From: Montifringilla adamsi
Lineage: Eukaryota; Chordata; Aves; Passeriformes; Passeridae
Assembly: GCA_017590115.1 (NCBI GenBank)
Contig: JAGGNK010003335.1
Coordinates: 10,230,286 to 10,294,285, forward strand
Length of the DNA stretch: 64,000 nt
Reading direction: 5' to 3'
A program made the translations under genes and the position numbers. Position 1 is the first letter of the stretch; each line of letters starts with the position of its first letter. The notes beneath the pieces are model-generated. The model saw nothing but the letters and a program-made list of their open reading frames with translations, was not told the DNA's origin and made no database searches. Shown here piece after piece: positions 1-17,991 of the stretch.

Positions 1-1430
1 TACAAGAGCTGGCTGCATTTGTTCCAGGGAAAGAACATCCAAAGCCACATTCTGTGGTTTCAAGTAAAATCCTCCACGGTGTTGACTTTTAATCTCGGGT
101 TTGCCTGAAATCTGCATTACTCAAGAAAATACTCATAAAAAGAGACTCCTTAAGGGAAACAAACCAAGGCTGCAACACAGCAGGGAGAGCTTATGCTCAA
201 GTTTGCATTGAAGTTCTTATTGGTGGTGAGACTTCTGGGCTTGTCCTAATACTGCCGGCAGCAGCAGTGGGTCGGGCTGCTGGCCCCGTGTCCCCCTCCC
301 AGGTCCCTTTTGCTGCCGGCTGGACCCTGCCAGCATCCAGGGCCCCCGGAGCGCTCCCTGCTCCCGGTGCTCTCCTTGTACTCGGGGCGCTCCTTGCCCC
401 TGGAGCGTTCCTTGTTCCTGGGGCGCTTCCTGTCCTTGGTGCTCTCCCTGTCCCTGATGCTCTCTCCCTGTCCCTGATGCTCTCTCCCTGTCCCCGATGC
501 TCTCCCTGTCCCCGGAGCACTCCATGTTCCTGGAGCGCATCCTGCTCCAGGTGCTTTCCCTGTCCCCGATGCCCTCTCCCTGTACCCAGTGCCCTCTCCC
601 TATCCCCAGTGCTCTCTCCCTGTCCCCGATGCCCTCTCCCTCTCCCCAGTGCTCTCTCCCTGTCCCCGGTGCCCTCTCCCTGTCCCCGATGCTCTCTCCC
701 TGTCCCCGATGCTCTCTCCCTGTCCCCAGTGCTCTCTCCCTGTCCCCGGTGCCCTCTCCCTGTCCCCAGTGCTCTCTCCCTGTCCCCGATGCTCTCTCCC
801 TGTCCCCAGTGCTCTCTCCCTGTCCCCGATGCTCTCCCTGCCCCCGGAGCGCTGCGGGAACCTTACAAAACAGCCGAGCGGTTATGAAACCCGTGGCCCC
901 GCTGCCAGACGTCTCATTCCCGGTAGATGGCGGTGCCAGCTCATTTTTCCTAATTTTTCCCACTTGTTTTTTTCCTGGCGCCGCGCCCGATGCCAGCCCT
1001 CGGCTGCGGCGGGGCTGGGGATGAGCAGGCTCGGCCCCTGCGCTGGGGTCAGCGCTGCAAAAAGAGAGAGGTTTGTCGGCTTTTTCCCCCTATAACTGCT
1101 TTTCGTTTGTTTGAAATCGGTTTTAACAACTCAGCACAGCTCCAGGCATCTGTCCCTGCTCACGCTGCTCCATTCCACAACAAGCAGCGTGGAGGGCACA
1201 GGGAGATGTTGGTGATGACAAATCTGGATGGACTCTGCAGAGCCAGGCAGAGAGAGCCCACAGAGCCCCTTCATTTCTCTCCGGACTCTGTCATGGTCCT
1301 GTACCAAACCTGCTCGCCCAGGTCCCACCTATTGTTGCCTTTCCTTGAGTGTTTCCTTTTGCAGAGGGACAGATAGCACTGGGTAGGCAGTGTGACTGGG
1401 TGAATAAATAGCATTTCTCTTTGGAGATCA
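1..1430. other. Intergenic sequence with minisatellite and GC-rich patch
   Basis: I see no supportable coding exon here. Open frames in several phases between about 200 and 1095 are products of the short-period repeat described separately. From about 960 to 1060 there is a GC- and CpG-rich patch containing the word tggcgccgcgcccg; it could be a weak promoter-like island, but no transcript structure supports that. Confidence 0.5.
437..840. repeat. 20-bp minisatellite
   Basis: About 20 head-to-tail copies of a 20-bp unit that reads gctctctccctgtccccgat. The second half alternates between ...ccccgat, ...ccccagt and ...ccccggt, so the copies fall into sub-variants. A more degenerate version with the same cadence extends left to about 330. 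Because 20 is not a multiple of 3, every third copy returns to the same frame, and this gives Ser-Leu-Pro-Cys-rich open frames on both strands that are not genes. The minus strand carries regularly spaced GGGG and GGG runs and could form G-quadruplexes. Confidence 0.93.
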
Positions 1431-1437
1431 CAACATC

Positions 1438-1443
1438 TTTATT
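1438..1443 (-). terminator. Poly(A) signal of the K/E-rich small gene
   Basis: The minus strand reads AATAAA here, about 100 bases downstream of the TAG stop at 1545-1547. The spacing suits a short 3' UTR. Confidence 0.55.
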
Positions 1444-1544
1444 TGGCTAACAGTGGCCCAGTTGCCCTCCAGCCCAAGCTGCCATTTCCATCTCCACCTC
1501 CATGGCATGCCCAGGGCGTGCACTGCTGTTCCAGCACGGAAAGA

Positions 1545-2458
1545 CTAATCCTTGTCTTCCTTCTCATCATCCTTGGCAATGCCTTGGTCCTGGGGCAGAA
1601 ATAAAAGGGACAGCATGTGAGGGGAGTGCTGAGTGTCCCATCTCAGGTATTTGGTAGCATCCACACTGGGGTTTGTAGGTGCAAACCCCACAGGGCTGGG
1701 GTGCAAGGGGGAGCCAGGCCCCAGCACAGAGCTGGGGTGAGGTTACCTCCTCCGAGTCACTGTCAGAGCTGCTGCTGCTCCTGTCCTCTTCCCCATCTCC
1801 CTGCTGGGGTGAAGAGAGAGGGAAAAGCATCACTGGGAACCCTGGGAAGTCTGGCAGTTCAGAGTCAGGAGTCAGAGAGACTCTTGGTCCTGTGGGTATC
1901 TAGAGCAGGCTTGGCACCACTGGTGCTGCTGTGGGACCACGCATGACCATGGCCGAGAGAAAGGATTGCACAGTGTGTGCAGTGCAGGCAGCATCACTGT
2001 CCACACCGGCACCCCATTTGGAGAGAAAAATGAGGGAAATCTATCTAGGAATGCTGGGAGCAAAGAGACAGCTGTCTCTCGGTGGAAAAGCCATGGACAT
2101 GGTGATTTCTAGGCTGTGGGCAGCATAGCTCCATCTGCTACAGGTGTGGATTTGCCATGGGTCAGATGTGGCTTCCCAGGATGTAAATGGTTCTGCAGAA
2201 AACTCCATCATTCCCCTACCTTTTCTTCTTCCTTCTTCCTCCTCTTCTGCTTCTCCTTCTCTTTTTCTCCCTCAGTCTTTTCCTTCTCCTTTTCTTCCTT
2301 CTCTTTTTTGTCCTCCTCTTTCTCCTTGTCTTCCCGTCCAAACCCTACAGCAGGGCACAGAGGAAGGTTCACTGCCAGCGTGCAGCATCCAGCACACACA
2401 CACCCTGCAGGTGCCCCTGGGCCCACACCAAACACTCACATTTCAGGATTGTCGACAT
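1545..2458 (-). CDS. Unrecognised lysine/glutamate-rich small protein, four exons
   Basis: Minus-strand coding exons are 2440-2458, 2220-2344, 1747-1800 and 1545-1589. They sum to 243 bases, giving 80 residues plus a TAG stop. Splice sites fit well: donors AAAT|gtgagt, GAAAAG|gtaggg and GAGGAG|gtaacc; acceptors ctgctgtag, ccccagcag and tctgccccag. Phase stays open across all joins (1, 0, 0). The chain begins MSTILKWFGRED. It continues with about 35 residues made almost only of Lys and Glu, then GDGEEDRSSSSSDSDSEE, whose Ser run in acidic context looks like casein kinase 2 substrate, and ends DQGIAKDDEKEDKD. There is no signal peptide, membrane segment or recognisable domain; the protein is probably disordered and very charged. 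The ATG has G at -3 and an in-frame TGA lies upstream at about 2492-2494, before a possible splice acceptor. That acceptor (ccccag ending near 2480) would allow extension into upstream exons, so this may be only a C-terminus. I do not recognise the family; the coding call rests on splice and phase consistency. Confidence 0.6.
2220..2344 (-). other. Homopurine coding exon (polypurine tract)
   Basis: Exon 2 of the small K/E-rich gene is nearly all A and G on the coding strand, apart from its first bases and one ACT codon. It encodes alternating Lys and Glu. Mirror-like purine tracts can adopt triplex structures and slip during replication, so length variation between individuals would be expected. 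Confidence 0.6.
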
Positions 2459-2479
2459 TTCACCAAAGCCAGAGAGCTC

Positions 2480-5400
2480 TGGGGCACGAGACAGTCACAC
2501 CTAGGGAACAGAGAGGACCTGAAGGAGCAACAAGAGGGTGGAGGAAGGTGAGTTTTTCAGGGATGAAAACACCTCCCTGGAACATTCAGTTTTTACAGAG
2601 GCCCTGTGTAATTCCTATCCCCCAAAACAGCAGGGAAGGAGATCAGACAATCTGTGGATGAGACCAAAACCAAAAGGACCAGACCTCGTGCCCACCCAGG
2701 CAGCCCCCTCTGCCCAGGAAAGCAGCAAATGGAGAGTGATGGAGGCAGAGAAATATCAGGGCAAATGTGTGTCTTAACCCCCCACCATGAGCAGGTGCAA
2801 ATTACAGAAGTATTTCAAATTAAATTCAAAAGAAACAATAAAGAGCAGGTGTGGGAGCTCCTAGAAACCCCCAGCAGAAAGGACACCTTCCCTGAGGGAC
2901 AGGGTGATGGCAGAGAGGGAGATGGAGACAGCAGCAAGCAGAGAAGAAGCCAAGAGCAAAGGTAAGAAAACTCCCAAGCATTGATTAGGTGCCTGAAAGG
3001 TGACAGAAGAAAGAAAGGCAAGAAAATAGCTTGCTTTAAAAATAGGAGGCCCAAACAAAGCCTAAGAAATAGCCTGGGCAGGTCAAACCCTCCCTCTCAT
3101 ACACAAATAGAGCAGCAGGGATGAGGGGATCAGGTCCCTTCTGCTCACTGGGAAGAGCAGATCCACCCCTGTGACAGCAGGTAATTAGGAAATAGTTTCT
3201 CTTCCAGCCAGTGTTGGAGGGAGGCAGAATATTAATGCTTCCTTTTAATGGTTTTTAGCCACAAAATTACATCATCTGGTTGGCGTTATTGGCCATTTGA
3301 AGGAGCCAGTTGCAGCCTCTGAGCCGATAACATTGATTTGTATTTTCTAGGCAGGTTTTTAAACCCCCAGGATGCTGCAGGGCAGCAGGAAGCAGTGGGG
3401 TTTGGGGTGGCACAGGAGGAGAGGGAGTTTGGATGGGAAGGAAAGGAGTGTGGGAAGTGACTGATAGAAGATGTAATCAGTGCAAAGTTAAAATCTAATT
3501 AATAATGAACAGCAATCTAATTCATCTCCATAATTAAGAAGTGCAACCACTAATTGAAAATAATCACATTTTAATCTAAAATCATTAAAAATAATCAAAC
3601 ATTAACAAAAGAAAAGGCAGCCCTGGGAAGGGATAGGAGAAGGTGCAGGTGACGCTCTGGCCCCAGGTCCTGCTCACCAAAGCTGCCCCATGGCTCCCAT
3701 GGTGTGCTCAGCCCCGAATCCATGAGGATTCCCCTGCCCTGTGCCTTCACTGCCAGAGGGGAGCAGTTAGGGAAGGCACAGGGTACAGATGGGTACAGAT
3801 AGGCAAGGCACAGAGGTGGACATGGAGCTTTGCACCAGGAGATGGACACCCAGACCAAAGTGCAGCAGCCAGGGCTGGGAAGGGATGGCTCTGCCCCAAC
3901 ACATGCCAAGAAATGCCTCTGTGGGGGGGTTAAACCCCTTTAATCCCCCCCTGCACTGCTACCTTGGTCCCTGGGGACCAACCCTGCTGATTTCCAAGAG
4001 ATGGGTTGGGCTCTGCAAGCTCCTGTCTGGGGGTGCCACCCAGCCCCCTGTGCAGCCCCTGCCGTGGGTGCAGCCCCTGCTGTAGGTGCTGCCTCCATGG
4101 GTGCTGCCTCCATGCCAACCCTCAGCTTTTTCCTCTTCCATCCCACCCCGGACCAGCAGATCTGGTTTTGCCTGTTCCTCTGGAGCCTCACATTTCATAC
4201 AGGCAGGTTTGCCTGCCCCAGATGAGCTGGTTTCCTAAAGCCCAGGCAGACAAACCAGCAAAACACAGAGAGCAGGTGATGGTCCCCACGGAGCAGCTGC
4301 AATTGTCCACAGCCAAGCTGGGCATGAGGTGCAGCTGGACCAGACCTCTGGCTAACAGCAAACCTGGGTATTCACACCCTTCTAGAAGAAGCCTAAGCGG
4401 CCTTATCCCCCCAGGCACAACCAGCTCACAGTGAGCCCACTCCCATCTCAGCCAGGGGACTGAAGTCCTTCCCACAAAGCTCAGCCCCCCATTGCCATCC
4501 CCAAGAGCACATGGAGCACGAGCTGCCCCAGGGGCGCTCCTGCTGCACCCTCATTCACCCCACTGTCCTGCTCTGCTTCTCCAGCCTGTAAAATACACAG
4601 TGAGTCTGTCAGTTCCCTGGATGGCATAAGGGAGAAAGGGAAGGGCCTTACCTGGAGCTGAAAAAGAAGTGATCTCCTCGATGCCTGGCTGGCAGCAGCC
4701 GGGGCTCAGGGTATTTGAGGGTTGCGGTCTCCTCCCCAGTCCCACTTTTGGAGCAGAAAAACTGGCTCTGCCATCCGTCATGGGCAGCACATGACACCGG
4801 AAACGTGACCAGTCCCACTGGTACCCACACCAGGCATTGCCTCCAGCACAGGCAGGAGCACAAAGACTTTTTGCAAGCAAGTCAGGGCAGCTCTGGAGGC
4901 TGCAGATCCATGGCAACAGGCCTGGGACCAGGGAGAGCACTGGGGACGCAGTCTGGGAATGTGCTACAGTCAGGACCCTGCTGGAAGTACAGAAAGGGGC
5001 TTTGGGGGATGCCTGCTGTGGGTGGGAGGCGTCAGGCAGCTCCAGGAGGTCCAGGCAAGGCTGGACCAGACAGAGCCCAGCACTTCCATCTCCCTCCAAA
5101 GCTTGTCCTTGCTGCTGGCTTTCACTCCAACATATCATTAAGTAAATACCTGTCAGCAGAGAGCAGTTACCAGCAGGTCTAAACACTTGCATAATGTGCC
5201 TTCCCTCTAATGCAATGCCCTCATTTCTAACAGCACCAGTAGGGGATAATAACAGTAACAATAGTGTCAGAAAGGGCTTGTGTACCCAGCTAATTTGTTT
5301 TCCCCACCTAATAAAAGGAATTAGCTCTCCCATAAGATTTGTCCCATTTAATGCCTTCAATTCTACAACAAAGTTGCTCCCACAATCATTTGACTTTCAT

Positions 5401-7400
5401 TTACAGTAATTGCAGGGTTTTGGAGCCCCCTCCAACAGAGTGAACCTAACTCTGGGTAACCCATGCAGGGAGGAAGCAGCTCTGCAGGAATCACTTGTCC
5501 CAAAACCTGGCTATTTCTGCCCCAGACCTGCTCCACCACAGCCTGCACTGGCCCCAAACCCAGAGCAAGGGTCCCATTAACAGGTTTAGGTCAGAAATGA
5601 GGGATGGGTTTTAATGTCCAGGGTGGATAAACCCTGGAGGAGCTCAGCCAAGCTGGTGTCAGAGTCCCTGTCACTGTCCAGTTTATAATCAGTACCTCTG
5701 GTCTCTTACAGAGAGGCTCCAGCTCACACACAAATCACTCAGGGAACTCCTGCTGCCAGCACTTGGTCTTGGGATAAACGCTGGCAGCAATCCCATCTGG
5801 GATGGCACAGCAGGATCCCAGCATGGCACAGCCACCAGGTTGGTGCAGCAAGGGAATTTGAGATGATGGAGATGTGTACATGGAGTACCCTGAATACCCT
5901 GAAAACAGATCCAGGGTGCTGGGATCTGTTTGGTGTTGGGACCAGCACAGGCATCCGACCCACACCTCTGAGCAGCTCCTGCCACCTTAGGAGGATCCTC
6001 CCCCACAAATACCAAACTCAAACTTATTTTAAACAGCTCACTCCCTGCAAGCCCCAGCTGGGCTCTCGGTCTCTGATGCCTCCAGCATCCTCCAGGGAGA
6101 ACAGCCCAGGGGATAGACTTGCCACTGCTCTCTGGACACAGGGACACAAAGTGACACCCACAGAACCAGGACCATCCTGACCAGGAGACTCCCAGAAAAC
6201 ATGGACTAGCACAGTACAGCCACTTTTGTCCTCTGTTTCTGTGCCAAGGAGCCTTGGACTATGGAACACCCATCTCTGCTTAGGTCACAAGATCACAGAC
6301 CACTCTTTATTTTGGATTCAATGAACACACCTGAGAAGGAAATGGCAGAGCCCTCCTCCTGCCACGAGCTCCCCCATTCCTGCCTCTGAGTCAGAGCCTT
6401 TAATTTGTACTGTGGGTGACCTGGGACAGGTGTCCCTTTAGTCAAGGCCACCAGTGGCAGCATAGCTGCTGCTTCTTCCAAACCAGGACAACTGCTCATC
6501 CTGCCAGAGGTTCTGCTGCTACTGACCATGTGTGTTTTAATGGAAATGGAGTCCCTGGGAAGGTGGTTGGTGAGGCCTGGGAGCACATCCCAAAGCCTAT
6601 TGGGAAGCCCAAGCCTTTTTTATGTTTTAAACCTTTCCACAGCAGCTGCCAGGAAGCAGTTTTTACAGCTGCAACTAACAGAATCACTCCCAAGAAAACA
6701 ATTGTGGAAGGCTTTTTCCCCTCCAAGTCTCTGCCAGCATCTTAGCTGACTCTTATCTATTCTCAGCCACCTCTCACCCCCCCAAACACTACCAGAAGTG
6801 TTCAAATTACTGTCAGCTATCATTAGGTTCACACAGAAGGCAAGGCCAAGCAGGAAGACCTCCAGACAGTTGGATGCTGAATTCTGATGAATCCTTTGGG
6901 TAGAAAGATTTCAGCAGCCATGGAACTGCTTTTGTTGTCTATTGCAGCCCTTGCACTGGCACACAAATGAAGCTGGTGCACGTTTGATTATTGGCTGCTA
7001 TAACAAAATCCAGGAGGGCACATGACTGAAGGAATTACTGTCTGCATGTTAAAAAAAAAAATCACCTCATTTCCTTTAATTATTAAACTACTCTACACTA
7101 AAGCACTGCAGGTCAGTAGAATTTATCTGCAAAAAAGCAGCTGCTGCTTCATAAAACTCCATTACCTTTTATTTCTTCTCTTCTGACATTCCTGTACATT
7201 TTGGCTTTTGGGCAGGAGCAAAGCTGCCTTTTTGCACTGGCACAGGAACTGGGAGCTCATCTGTGGGAGCTCTCACTCCCCAGCCTGGGTTCAGAGCACT
7301 GCTTCCTGCCATGAGAAAAATCCCAGCTGTCCAGGCCCCAGAGCTGCACCCAGCTCTGCCCCAAAAAACACAATTAGGGCTGAGAAAAACCCCACAGTTC
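2480..7400. other. Interval between the K/E-rich gene and the FAM114A2 3' end
   Basis: No gene can be called with confidence. The minus strand is open for 269 codons over 4551-5360, but this is not a convincing single protein. Parts of it are flanked by good splice signals: donor CTCCAG|gtaagg just below 4652, donor GACAG|gtattt just below 5150, and acceptor tggtgctgttag just above 5226. They may be upstream exons of the K/E-rich gene (see findings). An AT-rich stretch at about 3470-3605 contains many ATTA words. Nothing resembling GRIA1, the usual vertebrate neighbour on this side, is visible. Confidence 0.45.
5150..5226 (-). other. Candidate internal coding exon
   Basis: A 77-base minus-strand segment bounded by a pyrimidine-rich acceptor ending tggtgctgttag and a donor GACAG|gtattt. 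It reads 25 full codons beginning NEGIALEGRHIMQVF, with split codons at both ends (two bases come from the exon before, one base is left for the exon after). The product is not recognised. It stays open into the candidate exon ending at 4652. Confidence is modest because no homologue could be named. Confidence 0.3.
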
Positions 7401-9107
7401 TTTTATTTCATTTGTGCCCCCTGCTATCTCGATAGCTGTTAACTGAAACAGTTGTCAAAACAAATCCTTTATTTAATAATGCTATCAACCAAAAGAAGAA
7501 AAAAATACAGATTTTATTGTAGTGCAGATTTTTTTACCCCGGACACACTCCTTTCAAGTCCAGTTTTAAGATGCCAGAAGAAGCTTTACTTTTGAGATCT
7601 GATCAGTCTAAACATGACTAAGGCAGGTTTCTTTTCCATATATATATATAAAATCAAAGCATTAGCCAAAAGGTATTCTAATACAAAAAAAACACTTCAC
7701 TTCTGCACAACTAGAGCAGAGGAATGTTCTAAGCCTTCAGGACGGCAGAGATGTGCAAGACCTGCTAAACCCAGAGGATTTTCTAAAGGGGATTTGAGCA
7801 TCATTGTTACCAATGAGCAAGTGCAGAGGCAGGTGTGACACTCAGTCACCTCTGATTAGCTATTATGTACAGCAGAGATGTGCAAGACCTGCTAAAACCC
7901 AGAGGATTTTCAAAAGGGGATTTGAGCATCATTGTTACCAATGAGCAAGTGCAGAGGCAGGTGTGACACTCAGTCACCTCTGATTAGCTATTATGGACTT
8001 CTTGAAATTCCATTTCAGCTGTGCATTTCTGCTCTTGTGATTCCAACAGAGGCTGCTGCCTCCCCATGGGCAGGCTCAAAAGATAAAGGAACAAAGCAGG
8101 GAACTTGCACAGCACAAAGAAACAGATACCATACATGGAGCAGCTTCTGAGGCAAATTAGGACTCCTACTAACAGAACCAAATTGCTGCCTCTCTCCCTA
8201 CTTTAACAGACACCTTCCAAGAAGGAGCATTGCATTATAGTGTTTTTCCACAGAAAGAGAAGACAAGCAGTATGTGAGTCTGTGAACAGTCTGTGGCTGA
8301 CATGTCAAGCTGCACTGAAAAATGGGAATCCTCCTGCTGAATTCTCTCATTAAAGTGCCCAAACACGAGTCAATCCCTTTTAGTCAGTTCTCATTTATTG
8401 CTATAAAACCAAGTACCTGCATTCTCAGGGGCAGATCAGCATTTTCCCAGCCGGTGCTGAAGCAAGCACAGGATGAGAGAATGAGAAACAACCCCCTGGT
8501 GAGAGTCCCTGTCCCACATCCCTGAGTCAGTACAGACATCTTCAGGAAGCTGAGCTTCTCTTCAGCAACAGCTTGATCAGGAATTCTCTCTGCTCTATTC
8601 TGCCCAGTCTAGGAACTGCAAGGTTCATAATGACAAAAATTTGCCTCTTCTTGCACTTCCTATCTAATATTCACTTCAACAGGAATGCAGAGCTATCAGG
8701 AACCCAATTATGACTGACTTAAAAATCACACCATGATTTTAGCTAACTAACTAGCCAGCTGCTACTCCTCTCTTCAGCACTGGAGAAGCTCTCTGGGCTG
8801 TGAACATAAAGAGCTTGTTAACACATACAGCAGAGAGATTTCAGTGAAAAGACACAGACAGTCCATGAAACAGAGGAGCAATCTGCACTTTAAGTCTGTC
8901 ACGTTGTCCACCAGCCTGGACTATGCTAATCACATCTCTCAGTGTGCTGTAAGAGCTGTCATTGCCAGACTGCACTTAATCACCATTCTTGCAGCAGCAG
9001 TGAGCAGAGTTCATCTTTTTCCCTTTAATAAGAGCCATTACATCATTCTCCAGCATGGAAACTACGAAGTGGGAAGGTCAAAAAGTTCTTAATTAGAAGG
9101 ATTTTTA
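7400..9107 (-). other. FAM114A2: Probable FAM114A2 3' UTR
   Basis: Sequence downstream of the FAM114A2 stop on the minus strand, with no competing exon. Several minus-strand AATAAA words could end the transcript: 9104-9109 (overlapping the stop), 8394-8399, 7513-7518, 7468-7473 and 7402-7407. The cluster between 7400 and 7520 is the most likely distal end, which would put the 127-bp tandem duplication inside the UTR. Confidence 0.45.
7745..7995. repeat. 127-bp tandem duplication
   Basis: Copy 1 spans 7745-7871 and copy 2 spans 7872-7995. Both begin gcagagatgtgcaagacctg and end ctctgattagctattatg. They differ by only a few bases (an added a in a run of three, and one t/a change), so the duplication is recent. 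Confidence 0.95.
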
Positions 9108-16795
<7,688 letters not shown>

Positions 16796-17815
16796 GACTA
16801 CAAACATCCATAGAAAGCAAAGCACATAAAATAATCACTCCCTCGCACTTTGACATTAGGTCAAGAGCATCATGCTGGTGTTTTAAATAATTAAACACAA
16901 CAGTGTTGCCACATGTACCCACATGTGTGTACACCAAATTACGTCTGACTCAAAAATAGCATATTTGGAAGTTTAAAGTCCCACAGGGACACGTGGCTTT
17001 ATCTAACTGACACACCCTCTCCACAGGAAAATAAACCAGTTTGCTAACTCTGAAAAACAAACGGAGGTACAAAAGGGCCTCAGATAATTAAATCCATTAC
17101 CAAAATAAAAGTGAAAACAAATCGCTTGGCATGGCTGCTTTGAGGAGCGCGGGAGACAAATGGGGACAGCAGTCAGAGAGCTGAGCAGGCAGGGAGGCAG
17201 CGACTGGCTCACTCCTGTACCTGGGGATGAGGGCATGGCCACCCCCAGGAGCTGCGGTCAGCTCCAGCTGCCACAGCAGCGCCCAGCACCGCGGGCCGGG
17301 GCCGGGGAGCCGGCAGCGGGGCTGTCACGCTGCTCTCGGGCCCCACGTGTCCCCCGTCCGGGCTCCTCTGGCAGCAGCTGCGGCTCAAGTGACTGGCAGG
17401 CCAGGCAGGGACAAGCCGAGAACGCCAGGGTCCCCGGGATCACGCTGGGGTGACACTGCTGTGTCCCCGGCCAGGCGCTCACTGATGCAAGCTGGGGACC
17501 GCCACCCCATCTGCCGGGACCCTCCACAGCGACTACCGCGACCGCCGGGTCACCCTGGCACCCTCCCCATCCCGCAGCTCTGGAGGCCTCGCTGTGCCTC
17601 CCTTCCCCGGGAGACCCCCAAAGTCTCATGACCCCCACACGGGGCTGTCCCATATGGCACCCCAAGTTCCCTAAACCTCCCCGTGGGGCTCCTGCCGCCA
17701 GGAACCCGCCAGGTGCCCACACCGCCCCGCCATGATCCCGCCTGCCCCACAGCGGCCCCCAACGCCCGCCTCCCCGCGGGGCTCGCTGTGCCCCGCACGC
17801 TGTGCCGTCCCTCAC

Positions 17816-17935
17816 CGTCGGCGGTCGGCGCGGCCCCCGCGGCTCCGGGCGGACCGAGACCAGCGAGGCCGGCGCAGAGCGGCCCCGGCGCTGCCCCGGA
17901 AGCGGCCTCAGCTCGGGGAAGCGCGTCCGGGCGGC
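17816..17935 (-). other. FAM114A2: Probable FAM114A2 non-coding exon 1
   Basis: A donor CGACG|gtgagg on the minus strand lies just below 17816, inside the CpG island. It would splice to the acceptor at 16798, two bases before the ATG. The outer (transcription start) end is a guess. Confidence 0.45.
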
Positions 17936-17991
17936 GGGGCCGGCGGCGGATCTGCGGGACGGGCCAGGCCGGGCCGGGCAGCCTCGTCCCG
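17935..17991 (+). other. MFAP3: Probable MFAP3 non-coding exon 1
   Basis: Donor TCCCG|gtgaga follows position 17991 on the plus strand inside the CpG island. It would splice over a 4.5-kb intron to the acceptor ttttttttccag ending at 22543. The start coordinate is approximate. Confidence 0.4.

Noticed and set aside
217..1095. Several overlapping open frames of 107-248 codons on both strands
   Set aside because: All are read-throughs of the 20-bp minisatellite; the amino-acid patterns just repeat the unit in different phases.
4551..5360. 269-codon minus-strand frame as a single-exon gene
   Set aside because: Internal splice signals and lack of protein character argue against one exon; only parts may be coding (see findings).
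5689..5780. SLSVRD motif suggesting an SH2 domain
   Set aside because: The rest of the SH2 pattern (the arginine pocket before, VKHYKI after) is missing, so the short match is not meaningful.
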